DNA from: Oscillatoriophycideae cyanobacterium NC_groundwater_1537_Pr4_S-0.65um_50_18
Lineage (GTDB): Bacteria; Cyanobacteriota; Cyanobacteriia; Elainellales; Elainellaceae
Direction of reading: 5' to 3'
Assembly: GCA_016208305.1 (NCBI GenBank)
Contig: JACQYI010000009.1
Coordinates: forward strand, 1 to 64,000
Length of the DNA: 64,000 nucleotides
The number at the start of each line of letters is the position of its first letter. Positions within the stretch are counted from its first letter, which is position 1. Shown piece by piece: positions 1-10,284 of this stretch. The notes below the pieces were generated by a model. The model worked only from the letters and a program-made list of their open reading frames with translations. It was not told the DNA's origin and did not search any database. The position numbers and the translations under genes were made by a program.

Positions 1-142
<142 letters not shown>

Positions 143-172
143 ATTTAAGTTTGACCTTTTGAGTCAACTTGT

Positions 173-205
173 AAAGCGCCCTCCAATGGAGGGCGCTTTT
201 TGATT
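173..205 (+). terminator. Rho-independent terminator of psbA
   Basis: A perfect 12-bp stem (173-184 paired with 188-199, AAAGCGCCCTCC and its complement) closes a 3-base loop and runs into a T-rich tail. It lies 31 bases after the psbA stop codon. Confidence 0.9.
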
Positions 206-329
206 TTGAGGAGGCTACTCAGCATACTCAAGCACTAGAACAGGTTGTAACCGGCTCTGATTCCCAACTTAGGCAGCACGGGTTAGGATAAGGCTGACTT
301 TACTAGCATTTGGCTGGATAGCTGCTGAT

Positions 330-1268
330 ATGACAATTCTCATTCGTCCTTTGCAAGAGCATGAACTGCCGATCGCTGCTCAGATTATGCGTCTTGCTTT
401 TGGCACGTTTGTAGGTGCGCCTAACCTCACTGAATTCTTTAGCGATCTCAACTACATGAATCGCTGGTACGCCGACCCGCAAGCAGCTTTTGCCGCCGAA
501 GACCAGGGTCAGATTATAGGCTCTAATATTGCGATCAATTGGGGCAGTTTTGGCCTATTTGGGCCTCTGACGGTTCATCCTGACTATTGGGATAAAGGGA
601 TCGGGCAACGGCTGATTGAACCTGCGATCGCCTGCTTTGAGCGCTGGGGCACAACCCAGAATGGCTTTTTTACCTTTCCCAATAGCCCCAAACATCTAAA
701 GCTCTATCAGCGATTTGGCTTTCATCCTCGCAGCTTAACGGCTTTGATGTCAAAGACGGTATCGGTTGAGCCTTTGCCGTTGCAAGGTCTTGAATATTCT
801 CAACTCCCGCCTTCTGAGCAGGCCGCGTCTCTAAAGGCTTGCTTTGAGTTGACCCATACCCTGTACGACGGTTTGGATTTGAGTAGAGAAATCTCTACGG
901 TTGCAGCTCAAAACCTGGGAGAAACAATTTTGCTATGGGATGATACTAATCTAGTCGGATTTGCTGTCTGTCACTGTGGTGCGGGTACAGAAGCCGGGAC
1001 TCATAATTGCTACATCAAATTTGGGGCTGTGCGATCGGGCGCTGAAGCTGAGGCAAATTTTGAGCGGCTCTTGCAAAATTGCGAGGCGCTGGCCGCCAAG
1101 AAAGGACTTTCCTCTCTGAACGGCGGGGTAAACACCGAGCGCTACGCAGCCTATTACAAGATGCAGTCTCTTGGATTTCGGATCGAGCACCTAGGACTGG
1201 CGATGCATCAGCCCAATCAGCCCGGATTTAACCGTCCTGACGTTTTTGCCATTGATGACTGGCGATAG
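330..1268 (+). CDS. GNAT-family N-acetyltransferase
   Basis: A 312-residue protein whose N-terminal half has the GNAT acetyl-CoA fold. Residues about 5-140 contain the beta4-alpha3 core GPLTVHPDYWDKGIGQRLIE, in which D-K-G-I-G-Q-R is the pyrophosphate-binding loop (usually Q/RxxGxG/A). The second half (about 170-305) resembles a further degenerate GNAT-like domain, which would explain the length, twice that of a simple GNAT. Substrate unknown. The ATG at 330 is the first good start after the psbA terminator; no clear Shine-Dalgarno is visible. It reads in the same direction as the phosphatase at 1380 but is 111 bases away, so cotranscription is uncertain. Confidence 0.8.
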   Translation: MTILIRPLQEHELPIAAQIMRLAFGTFVGAPNLTEFFSDLNYMNRWYADPQAAFAAEDQGQIIGSNIAINWGSFGLFGPLTVHPDYWDKGIGQRLIEPAIACFERWGTTQNGFFTFPNSPKHLKLYQRFGFHPRSLTALMSKTVSVEPLPLQGLEYSQLPPSEQAASLKACFELTHTLYDGLDLSREISTVAAQNLGETILLWDDTNLVGFAVCHCGAGTEAGTHNCYIKFGAVRSGAEAEANFERLLQNCEALAAKKGLSSLNGGVNTERYAAYYKMQSLGFRIEHLGLAMHQPNQPGFNRPDVFAIDDWR

Positions 1269-1379
1269 TGCGGGCGGGTTATGCGGATAGCTTTATGCCT
1301 CTTTACGCAATAACTTGCTAAATCCGCCCCTATCATTGCATCTAATTGAATCCATGATCTAAGAGCGACTGCAAATCCT

Positions 1380-1877
1380 ATGACATCTCTTCCCTATAAG
1401 CTGCTATTTGTTTGCTTGGGTAATATCTGTCGATCGCCTTCTGCCGAAAACATCATGAATCATCTGATTCAGCAAAGAGGGCTACAGAAGCAAATCATCT
1501 GTGACTCTGCCGGGACTTCGAGCTATCACATCGGCAGTCCGCCCGATCGCCGCATGTCTGCCGCTGCCGCTCAGCGAGGCATCTTGCTTAAGGGGCAGGC
1601 GCGGCAGTTTGAGCCTCATGATTTTGAGGCATTTGACCTCATTTTGGCAATGGATCAAGACAACCGCAACAATATGCTGCGGCTCGATCGCGAGCAGCGC
1701 TATGCCAGCAAAGTAAAGCTAATGTGCGAGTTTTGCCGCACCCATAGCGATCGAGAAGTGCCCGATCCCTATTACGGTGGCGAGGCAGGATTTAACTATG
1801 TGATTGATCTGCTGACCGATGCTTGTGAAGGGCTACTGGACTCTGTTTTGCAAGAGATTCAGTTTGCCAAAAAATAA
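1380..1877 (+). CDS. Low-molecular-weight protein-tyrosine phosphatase
   Basis: A 165-residue cytoplasmic phosphatase of the arsenate-reductase-like LMW-PTP fold. The phosphate-binding loop C-x5-R-S is at residues 12-19 (CLGNICRS), with Cys12 the expected nucleophile and Arg18 the phosphate ligand. The general-acid aspartate sits in the DPYYGG motif near residue 130, typical of the family. Length matches family norms (150-170). Bacterial members act on phosphotyrosine in regulators, often with a tyrosine kinase; no kinase gene lies nearby, so the physiological substrate is unknown. It could alternatively have arsenate-reductase activity, as in some cyanobacterial relatives. Confidence 0.9.
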   Translation: MTSLPYKLLFVCLGNICRSPSAENIMNHLIQQRGLQKQIICDSAGTSSYHIGSPPDRRMSAAAAQRGILLKGQARQFEPHDFEAFDLILAMDQDNRNNMLRLDREQRYASKVKLMCEFCRTHSDREVPDPYYGGEAGFNYVIDLLTDACEGLLDSVLQEIQFAKK

Positions 1878-1944
1878 AGCCAAAGTCAACAATAGGGGCA
1901 TTCCGGAATCACCTACTGTTGCCCCGATTTGCTGTTGTTAAAAC

Positions 1945-2565
1945 TTAGCGTTGCTCAGACGATCGCCCTTTGAGCGTGCGAAATACCCAAACTCCAAAAG
2001 CGATTAACAGCGCGAGTACAACGAGTTTGGAAACAGGGCCAAGGTATTCATCAACACGCTCGTAGTTGTCACCTAGCAAATATCCGGCAAAAGTGAGAAG
2101 ACTGACCCAAGCCGTAGTTCCGAGGGTTGAATAGATCAAAAACTGCGACATGGGCATGCTGCTAAATCCGGCAGGTAGGGAAATTAGCGTGCGGATACCT
2201 GGAACCAACCGTCCAAAAAAGACGGCCTTGTTGCCATGTCGATAGAACCAACGCTTGGATTTATCAATCTCGGCGGCAGAAAGACCTAACCATGCGCCGT
2301 GGCGATCGATCCACAGTTTGATCCGCTCTTCACCCAAAATTTTGCCCAGATAATACCAGGGCAGCGCGCCTAACATCGTGCCAATCACGCCAGCAGCGAT
2401 GGCGGGCGCTAAAGCCATTTCTCCCTTGGCGGCTGTGAATCCCGCTAGGGGCATGATCAGTTCTGAGGGAATGGGAGGAAACAGATTTTCCAAAAACATC
2501 ATGAGGGCAATACCCACATAGCCCAAAGACTGCATCAAGTCCGTAATCCATTCAACCATGGGCAC
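1945..2565 (-). CDS. DedA-family membrane protein
   Basis: A 206-residue integral membrane protein of the DedA/VTT family, thought to be lipid scramblases or transporters acting on phospholipid or undecaprenyl-phosphate recycling. Near the N-terminus the ENLFPPIPSE motif is the family signature that forms a re-entrant helix; the second signature FFGRLVPGIRTLISLPAG lies near residue 115-132. Hydrophobic stretches cover about residues 15-35, 50-75, 140-165 and 175-195. It is encoded downstream of ahcY on the same strand, but the 248-base gap with a hairpin argues for its own transcript. The second Met (MVEW) is an equally possible start. Confidence 0.88.
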   Translation of the reverse strand: MPMVEWITDLMQSLGYVGIALMMFLENLFPPIPSELIMPLAGFTAAKGEMALAPAIAAGVIGTMLGALPWYYLGKILGEERIKLWIDRHGAWLGLSAAEIDKSKRWFYRHGNKAVFFGRLVPGIRTLISLPAGFSSMPMSQFLIYSTLGTTAWVSLLTFAGYLLGDNYERVDEYLGPVSKLVVLALLIAFGVWVFRTLKGRSSEQR

Positions 2566-2702
2566 CTCAAGCGCTACAAAAAGGTTCTACAACAGCTTCA
2601 AGGGCTGAGGCATCAAACACAGCAGTTTTCTGCTTAATAGAGCTTAACTTAATCGATCGATGAAGTCATGAAAAAGCAGGAAAGATATCTCTCCTGCTGA
2701 TG

Positions 2703-2734
2703 GCTATTTTGATCTATAGCTATTTTGATCTATG
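2703..2734. repeat. Tandem 16-bp duplication
   Basis: Two adjacent copies of GCTATTTTGATCTATA (2703-2718 and 2719-2734; last base differs). One of the short intergenic tandem duplications found across this window. Confidence 0.9.
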
Positions 2735-2744
2735 GCTGCTTTGT

Positions 2745-2777
2745 CCCACAACAGTTGCGCTAGGAGGCTGTTGTGGG
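2745..2777. other. Hairpin between ahcY and dedA
   Basis: A perfect 10-bp inverted repeat (CCCACAACAG at 2745-2754, complement at 2768-2777) around a 13-base loop, 37 bases after the ahcY stop. No T-run follows on the minus strand, so it may be a processing or stability element rather than a simple terminator. Confidence 0.6.
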
Positions 2778-2813
2778 CACGCCATGCGGATCTACGCCAA
2801 CCTCAGAATGCCA

Positions 2814-4118
<1,305 letters not shown>

Positions 4119-4138
4119 TTAACTAGCTTAACCAGAGG

Positions 4139-5869
4139 TCAAGCAAAAGTCGATTTAATTTTTTTGCGTCGCCATTGAGCATCTGCCTTGCGATCGGTAC
4201 AAATCTCTAATATTCGGATGCCTTGCGTGGGGAGTGGGTTGAGCCGCTGCACCAACTGCTGCCAGGATTGCATCCTTTCATACTCCACGCCGTAGGTGGC
4301 GCTCAGTTTGGCAAAGTCGATCGCCTGAGGGGTGGCAAAAAATTCTTCAAAGGGCGGGTCAAACTGGGCGATCGGCAAAGACTCAAAGATACCGCCCCCG
4401 TTATTATTAATCAAAACAATGGTGAGATGCCCAACAAATTTATGCCGCATCAAAAATCCGTTGGTGTCATGCAGCAATGCCAGATCGCCCGTTAAGAGAA
4501 CGCTGCTCTGCTGTCGGTGTGCCATCCCTAGAGCCGTAGACAGCGTGCCATCAATGCCATTGGCACCCCGATTAAAGCAGGGTCGAATCTGCAAATTTCC
4601 CGGCTGCCAGAAGCTCTCCATATCGCGCACAGGCATACTGTTGGCGACGAAGAGGGGCGTTGCTGGGGGTAAATGTTGCGACAGCAGCCAGGCAGCCTTG
4701 CCCTCAAACCAGGCTGTGGTGTTGCTGAGGGTGCCGTCAATAGCCTGTCTAAACTGCTGTTCGGTTTCGCACCACAGATGCAGGTATGGGGTTGGTGGCT
4801 GCGGTTGGTTGGGCATTAGGACAGCCAACTGCTCAATAGAAAGCCTGAAATGCGTCGTCTTGCCATGCAGCGGGTCGAGATTGCGATCGCCCTCATCGAT
4901 GATCCATTGCCGAGGTTGAGTTTTAGCCAACCACTGCCGCAGTTCTTTACTGGTCGGCATTTCGCCCACCCGAATGACCCAATCGGGCGCAAGCTTATCT
5001 GCAAGCTCGGCATCCCGCAGCATCAGGCCATAGGTCGAAACTAAGTAGGGATTAAGCTCGGCAAAGTTGCGTAGGGGCGAAAGTGCCTCTGCTAGCACAG
5101 GCAGCCCCAGCGTTTTCGCCAGATGGGCGATTGCTGCACAGTAGTCTAGGGGAGAATTGGGCTGAGCCACTCCGGCAATTAGAATACCGCGAGGCTGGAG
5201 CCATTGAGCCGGGATCGAAGTCTGAAGAGACGGACGGCATGACGCAATCTGGCCGCCTGTCTCCTCAACTGCCGTAAAAAAATCTGCTGGAAACTGAGCG
5301 GCGAGGGTTTGGGTCTGGGCTTGGGGGATGGGGGCTAGCGGGTCGCGAAAGGGGAGATTGAGGTGAACTGCGCCCGCAACCGGGTACAAAGTTCGCTCCC
5401 AAGCTTGAATTAGAACCTGCCGGAGATAGGGGAGGAGATCGAGCGACGGCACCGCCAACTCGCTGTACCCGTTGGGATAGGAGCCGAAAAGCTTTTGCTG
5501 ATCGATGGTTTGTCCGGCATTGCAGTCTCGCATTTCGGCAGGGCGATCGCCCGTCAGCACCAGCAGCGGCACCCGTCCTTCGCGGGCTTCAATCACAGCC
5601 GGATAAAAATTTGCACCTGCTGTGCCGGAAGTGCAGACTAAAGCCACAGGGACATGAGTTTGCCGCGCTTTACCCAGGGCAAAAAACGAGGCCGATCGCT
5701 CATCTAAGATGGGAATTGCCTCAATCTGAGGATGCTGAGCAAAAGCGATCGCCAACGGCGTTGATCTGGAGCCAGGACAAACGATCGCGGTGGTCAAACC
5801 CAGACGGTATAGCGTCTCAGCCAGGACTGAAGCCCAAACCGAGTTGATGTTGCTGAAATCAATTGCCAT
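4139..5869 (-). CDS. menD: 2-succinyl-5-enolpyruvyl-6-hydroxy-3-cyclohexene-1-carboxylate synthase
   Basis: A 576-residue thiamine-diphosphate enzyme: condenses isochorismate with 2-oxoglutarate (decarboxylated) in menaquinone synthesis, which in cyanobacteria leads to the photosystem I phylloquinone. The N-terminal Pyr domain carries CPGSRSTPLAIAF and the catalytic-glutamate segment LDERSASFFALG typical of MenD; the C-terminal PP domain has the Mg/ThDP motif GDLALLHDTNGF about residue 465 followed by INNNGGGIFESLP. Length fits the family (550-590). It lies 112 bases after menF and 53 before ahcY on the same strand. The intervening gap holds a 14-bp tandem duplication. Start chosen at the ATG giving the standard N-terminus. 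Confidence 0.97.
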   Translation of the reverse strand: MAIDFSNINSVWASVLAETLYRLGLTTAIVCPGSRSTPLAIAFAQHPQIEAIPILDERSASFFALGKARQTHVPVALVCTSGTAGANFYPAVIEAREGRVPLLVLTGDRPAEMRDCNAGQTIDQQKLFGSYPNGYSELAVPSLDLLPYLRQVLIQAWERTLYPVAGAVHLNLPFRDPLAPIPQAQTQTLAAQFPADFFTAVEETGGQIASCRPSLQTSIPAQWLQPRGILIAGVAQPNSPLDYCAAIAHLAKTLGLPVLAEALSPLRNFAELNPYLVSTYGLMLRDAELADKLAPDWVIRVGEMPTSKELRQWLAKTQPRQWIIDEGDRNLDPLHGKTTHFRLSIEQLAVLMPNQPQPPTPYLHLWCETEQQFRQAIDGTLSNTTAWFEGKAAWLLSQHLPPATPLFVANSMPVRDMESFWQPGNLQIRPCFNRGANGIDGTLSTALGMAHRQQSSVLLTGDLALLHDTNGFLMRHKFVGHLTIVLINNNGGGIFESLPIAQFDPPFEEFFATPQAIDFAKLSATYGVEYERMQSWQQLVQRLNPLPTQGIRILEICTDRKADAQWRRKKIKSTFA

Positions 5870-5898
5870 TAAAGATGAGGTTTAATACCTGGCGATCG

Positions 5899-5926
5899 CT
5901 TAATTCCCCTCACTTAATTCCCCTCA
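5899..5926. repeat. Tandem 14-bp duplication
   Basis: Two perfect adjacent copies of CTTAATTCCCCTCA in the menF-menD gap, 30 bases upstream of the menD start. Confidence 0.92.
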
Positions 5927-5981
5927 GTGTAAAAGATTCAGTGTAGGAGAAAAGGGTGACGTTTTGCCTCAGGAGGGTGCC

Positions 5982-7409
5982 TTAAGTCAAGGCTTGTAGG
6001 AGTGCCTGAAGCTTTAGCCTAACTTCTGCAAACTCTCGCTCTGGATCAGAGCCTGCCACAATTCCAGCTCCGGCGTAGAGACGGGCACGATTGCCTTGCA
6101 GCAGAGCCGAGCGAATGCCGACAATAAACTCAGCATTGCCTTGAGCATCCACCCAGCCTAGAGGCGCGGCATAGAGCGATCGCTCGAACTGTTCGTATCT
6201 TTGAATTTGCTGACAGGCAATAGCTCTGGGCATTCCGGCCACCGCAGGAGTCGGGTGTAGCTCGGCTAAAATTTCTAGCGGATGCCTATCTGTCGGGCAA
6301 GCGGCCTGAATGGGGGTATGGAGATGCTGAATGTTGGACAAAGGCAGCAGCACAGGGGCGATCGCATGGTGTGGCGCTAACCCCAGCCCTTCCAATCGTT
6401 TTGTGATAAAGTCTACGACCATTCCATGTTCGCGTTGCTCCTTGTCGCTACTCATCAACTGCTGGGCAAACTGCCGATCTTCGCTGATTGTTTTGCCGCG
6501 CGGAGCCGAGCCAGCCAGCGCATCCGTGGTTAGCGTCTGGTTTTGCAGGCTCAATAGCCGTTCTGGGCTGGCTCCAATAAAGCTTTGCCCTCTGCCATTG
6601 CCCGTCGAAAACACATAGCAGTCAGGATAGCGCTGCCGCAGATTGTGGAGCGATCGCCCTGCCTGAAACGGCAGCCTTGAAACCACATCGATTGCATGAG
6701 CCAAAACTAATTTGTGAAAATGCTGCTGTTGAATATCTAGCAGCGCTGAAGCCACTGCATTAGAGAAAGGAAATGTGTCACTAATTTGCCACTGCTTCAG
6801 CAAATCAGACATGGGATAAGGAAAGTTAAAGAGATGAGAAGATGTTGCTTCAATCGCTTGAGCCTGATGCCAAATAGTGTCCGTTAAATCTTCTAAATTG
6901 GTCTGAGGCTGAATTAAAAAATTGGCTAAAATCGCGCTGCGATCGCGCCAACGCACGACTTGCCACTGCGGTAAAAAAGCCGTTGCAGGGGCAAAAGTGG
7001 CGTCAGAGGGTGGGGCTTGATCAAAGAAAGCAAAGCTGCAAAAAAACCGAGGAATTGTTCCAGGAAAATCGTGAGAGCTGTTGCTAATCAGTTGATTAAA
7101 GCTGTCTTGAATAAACTGCTGAACCGTTAAGAATCGATGCGCTTCTGAAGCTTCAAATGACACAACAGAATCAATTGCTGCGATCGCCCACTCTTGTTCC
7201 CGATTCTCAAAATAGAAGTGGAGTTGATGGGGTTTGCTCCATTGATCTAAGACGGCCAGGGGATCGATCGAATCGATTTCAAAAAAAATGCTGGCAATTT
7301 TTGGTTGCTCATTTTCAATGGATTGGCGTTGACAAAACTCAAGAAATTGATGTAATTGTTTACAATTTTGAGAGAGGCTGAGTCCAGTGAAGGAGGATTG
7401 ACATAGCAT
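5982..7409 (-). CDS. menF: Isochorismate synthase
   Basis: A 475-residue chorismate-binding enzyme that converts chorismate to isochorismate, the first committed step toward naphthoquinones. The chorismate-binding domain fills the C-terminal half: segments ASPERLLSL, LAGSAPRG, the SNIQHLHTPI strand, LHPTPAVAGMPR and the final FIVGIRSALLQ ... YAGAGIVAGSDPEREF, which hold the Mg and carboxylate-binding residues. The N-terminal 200 residues are variable, as usual for MenF/EntC. The first gene of a probable menF-menD-ahcY unit. Anthranilate or aminodeoxychorismate synthase is less likely because menD is adjacent and the LxPTPAVxGxP motif is the isochorismate-synthase type. Confidence 0.93.
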   Translation of the reverse strand: MLCQSSFTGLSLSQNCKQLHQFLEFCQRQSIENEQPKIASIFFEIDSIDPLAVLDQWSKPHQLHFYFENREQEWAIAAIDSVVSFEASEAHRFLTVQQFIQDSFNQLISNSSHDFPGTIPRFFCSFAFFDQAPPSDATFAPATAFLPQWQVVRWRDRSAILANFLIQPQTNLEDLTDTIWHQAQAIEATSSHLFNFPYPMSDLLKQWQISDTFPFSNAVASALLDIQQQHFHKLVLAHAIDVVSRLPFQAGRSLHNLRQRYPDCYVFSTGNGRGQSFIGASPERLLSLQNQTLTTDALAGSAPRGKTISEDRQFAQQLMSSDKEQREHGMVVDFITKRLEGLGLAPHHAIAPVLLPLSNIQHLHTPIQAACPTDRHPLEILAELHPTPAVAGMPRAIACQQIQRYEQFERSLYAAPLGWVDAQGNAEFIVGIRSALLQGNRARLYAGAGIVAGSDPEREFAEVRLKLQALLQALT

Positions 7410-7480
7410 CGAGCGTAAAAAGATCCTTACGTACAGCTAGCTCTTAACAGCTTAAGTCTTATCATCTCCTAATTTCAGTA

Positions 7481-7545
7481 GATCGCAAATCAAGGTTTTA
7501 TAGTAGATAGAGCGCAGCACAAAACTCTATAAAACTGATCTTTAA
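7481..7545. repeat. Dispersed hairpin repeat, variant copy
   Basis: Begins GATCGCAAAT and contains a stem of GTTTTATAG (7495-7503) paired with CTATAAAAC around a GAGCGCAGC-containing loop. It resembles the family at 26267, 33783 and 55811 at one end only; a weaker member. Confidence 0.45.
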
Positions 7546-7615
7546 AGCATAGAAGAGCAGTTTCAATTTAATGAATTTAAAGGGCAACCATGATTTAAAT
7601 CAGATTTTTATTGCT

Positions 7616-7645
7616 TTTTATTGCTTTGAATTTTATTGCTTTGAA
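7616..7645. repeat. Tandem 15-bp duplication
   Basis: Two perfect adjacent copies of TTTTATTGCTTTGAA, preceded by a partial copy TTTTATTGCT. Confidence 0.9.
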
Positions 7646-7836
7646 CAAGAGGTACTACGATCCGTTCAAAAAAGTAAACAATAAGTTTAGAGCATGGCAT
7701 TGCAATCGAGCCGATGTTGAATAGAGAGATCAACCTCATCACTCTCTACGCGTCGGGAACCCGCTCGTCTCACAGAAAAAGTCGCTCCTTGTGCTTAGAG
7801 CTATCTCCAATTGGCTGCGTGGTCTGATAGAGAATA

Positions 7837-10002
7837 TCAAAGTTTTTTGCGCTTCCGAGACTTTTTGGCTGGCTGTCGATCGCCGCTTTTGGCTGCCCCT
7901 GTTGCTGGTGTTGACCCTGTAAGTTGCTCTGCTCCGGCAAGCTCACCAAATTTGGGACTCCAAAAACTGCCCTTTGCCGTGTAAAAATAAACGGCCTCTT
8001 GATGCTGGCTATCTTGACGAGCCGCGCGATCGGAACAGCGCAGCAGAGTCTTGTGCTGTCCGTCCTTCTGGTAGACATGTTCTTCCATCGGCTTATGGCA
8101 AACCGGGCAAGGATATGCGGTGAGCTTTCCTGAGGTAGACGACCGTTGCGGCAATGGAGCCTCCTGACTGGCATGAGACTCAGGCTGAGCCGTGTTGCGA
8201 CTGGCTGCATACCCCAAGCCCAGCATTTGCTTCCGCGCCTGTTCTAGGGCAGGGGCAAAATAGCCGCGATTCCATTCATTGAGCCAGCGTTCCCAATTCA
8301 GCTCTCCTTGGGCGATTTGGTCAAGCGATCGCTCCATTTCAGCCGTAAATGTAGGATCGACTAATTTCATCAGCAGTTTCTCTAGCGCCGCATCCAAATC
8401 TAGCCCCAGAGCAGTGGGCTGCAATTTTCCTTTGACCACCTGCACATAGTCCCGCTGTTTCAGCGTTTTGATTGTAGGGGCATAGGTGGAGGGTCTGCCG
8501 ATGCCCCTACGCTCCATCAACTGCACCAGCTTAGGCTCAGAATAGCGTGGCGGTGGCTGGGTTTGTTTAGGTTCAGCCTGGGCTTGCTGAAGCGTTAACG
8601 CTTGCCCCTGGCTCAATGCGGGTAGCTGTGCATCAGTCTGCAAGTTATGCCAGTAGCGAGCATAGCCTAAGAATTCGACCATTTGCCCTCTGGTTTCCCA
8701 ATATAAATCGCCCGATTGGGTCACCACCCGCGTCTTGCGCAGCCGCGCCGAATTGCACTGGGAGGCCACAGCACGCTTCCAGATCAACACATATAGCGCA
8801 AAATCATCGGCACTCAGCTCAAGCTTAAGCTGAGCCGAGGGACGGTGCAGATCCGTAGGGCGAATAGCTTCATGTGCCTCCTGAGAACCTTTGCGGCTTT
8901 TGTGGCGCGTCATCTGCTTGGGCAGATTGTCAGGATCATGTGCCTCTAGCCAACCCCTGACGGCCTGACAAAACTCTGGACTCAGGGCAACGCTATCGGT
9001 TCGCATGTAGGTAATCAAACCTTTTTCGTAGAGCGACTGCGCCACCTGCATGGTGCGATCGGGGCTGAGGTGCAATTTTGCTCCTGCGGCCTGCTGAAGG
9101 GTTGAAGTAATGAAAGGCGGTGGCGGGGCTTGGTGGGCTATTTTCCCTTCAACCACTTGTACGGTATGTGACTGAGTCCGGGCAATCTCTACTAAGCGAT
9201 CGGCTTCGGCCTGCGAGAGAACGCGATCGGAGGTAGGGGCTTCTTGGGTTTCTCCCGTATCATCTGCGATGTCGATGGGGGCGTCTTCTGGGCTAGAGCT
9301 TGGGCTGGAGCCAGAAGCGGTAGCGTTTCGCCGAGGGCGGGTTGAAGGAGCAGCGGTGTTGAGCCTTACCCGATAAAAGGCGCGAAAGCCCTCCTGATAG
9401 TCCACCCAGACTGACCAATAATCTTGAGGTTGAAAGGCTTGAATTTCTCGCTCTCGCTGACACAATAAATGGAGCGTAGCGCTTTGCACCCGCCCCATCG
9501 ACTTTGCGCCAATGTTGAGCTTCCAAACCACATGTTTGCTGCCCCGGTAGCCCACGAGCTTGTCTAGGCAATCTCTGGCTCTGCCAGCGGCAATGAGATT
9601 GGCGTTGAGGGGTCGTGGTTGGGCGATCGCGGCTCTCACGGCATCGGCAGTAATTTCGTGATACACCACCCGCTGAGGATTCTTGAGCCGCAATTCCTGT
9701 GCCAAATGCCAGCTAATCACCTCTCCTTCTCGATCTTCATCACAGCCCAGGAAGACGCGATCGGCCTGTTTAACCACCTGCCGCAGATCGGCTAACACTT
9801 GTTTACCCTTAGTTCCTCTAGGCACATAGCGACACTGAACACTATTTTCGCTTAGATCAAAACCCAGGGCATCTTCGCCATCGTCAGCCAACTCTCTTAC
9901 ATGCCCCATGCTGGCTTTAACGATCCAGCCATTGCCAAGAATCTGTTTTAGCTTGGCAATCTTGCCGGGAGACTCAATTAAGAGCAGATGAACCATCGTC
10001 AA
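7837..10002 (-). CDS. topA: Type IA DNA topoisomerase (topoisomerase I, short form)
   Basis: A 721-residue enzyme that relaxes negative supercoils by single-strand passage. The Toprim domain starts at HLLLIESPGK and carries the acidic metal-binding motif DEDREGE at residues 88-94. The 5Y-CAP domain has the active-site Tyr332 in ITYMRTDS. Residues about 214-262 are a Ser/Pro/Glu-rich insertion without family counterpart. Only one Cys cluster (CPVCH with a later LRCSD, about residue 645-670) remains of the usual zinc-ribbon tail, and the protein ends in a basic KKSRKRKKL. It is shorter than the main cyanobacterial TopA (about 850-900 residues, several ribbons), so it may be a paralogue. M1 or M3 could be the start. 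It lies alone, upstream of menF. Confidence 0.9.
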   Translation of the reverse strand: MTMVHLLLIESPGKIAKLKQILGNGWIVKASMGHVRELADDGEDALGFDLSENSVQCRYVPRGTKGKQVLADLRQVVKQADRVFLGCDEDREGEVISWHLAQELRLKNPQRVVYHEITADAVRAAIAQPRPLNANLIAAGRARDCLDKLVGYRGSKHVVWKLNIGAKSMGRVQSATLHLLCQREREIQAFQPQDYWSVWVDYQEGFRAFYRVRLNTAAPSTRPRRNATASGSSPSSSPEDAPIDIADDTGETQEAPTSDRVLSQAEADRLVEIARTQSHTVQVVEGKIAHQAPPPPFITSTLQQAAGAKLHLSPDRTMQVAQSLYEKGLITYMRTDSVALSPEFCQAVRGWLEAHDPDNLPKQMTRHKSRKGSQEAHEAIRPTDLHRPSAQLKLELSADDFALYVLIWKRAVASQCNSARLRKTRVVTQSGDLYWETRGQMVEFLGYARYWHNLQTDAQLPALSQGQALTLQQAQAEPKQTQPPPRYSEPKLVQLMERRGIGRPSTYAPTIKTLKQRDYVQVVKGKLQPTALGLDLDAALEKLLMKLVDPTFTAEMERSLDQIAQGELNWERWLNEWNRGYFAPALEQARKQMLGLGYAASRNTAQPESHASQEAPLPQRSSTSGKLTAYPCPVCHKPMEEHVYQKDGQHKTLLRCSDRAARQDSQHQEAVYFYTAKGSFWSPKFGELAGAEQLTGSTPATGAAKSGDRQPAKKSRKRKKL

Positions 10003-10180
10003 ACTTCCCTAAAATTCCCTATTGTGGCTTCTCTCACCTTTATTTATAGTACATGCGTTTTATGTCGGTAGAGAGAATCGTTAGCAGATAGATATATTAC
10101 GTTGCGACACTAGAGTGTTGAGTTATTGCAAGGATGTTTATGCTTGAAGAAGTAAGCTATTTGGCTTAAAGATGAAAGGG

Positions 10181-10208
10181 TGTTCTCGAAGGTGTGTTCT
10201 CGAAGAAG
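10181..10208. repeat. Tandem 14-bp duplication
   Basis: TGTTCTCGAAGGTG (10181-10194) followed by TGTTCTCGAAGAAG (10195-10208), about 80 bases upstream of the ethylene-receptor-like kinase. Confidence 0.85.
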
Positions 10209-10284
10209 CAGTTTGCTCTGATTATGAAGTTTTAAGTTGTAAAAGCCATGATGTTGAACCCGACAAAAAGGTGGCAAGGCTCCT

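Larger units (their letters stand above)
7410..7836. other. Gene-free gap between topA-like gene and menF
   Basis: An AT-rich 427-base stretch with no convincing gene. It holds a hairpin repeat (about 7481-7545) beginning GATCGCAAAT, like the dispersed repeats at 26267, 33783 and 55811, and a 15-bp tandem duplication at 7616-7645. It presumably includes the menF promoter. Confidence 0.6.
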
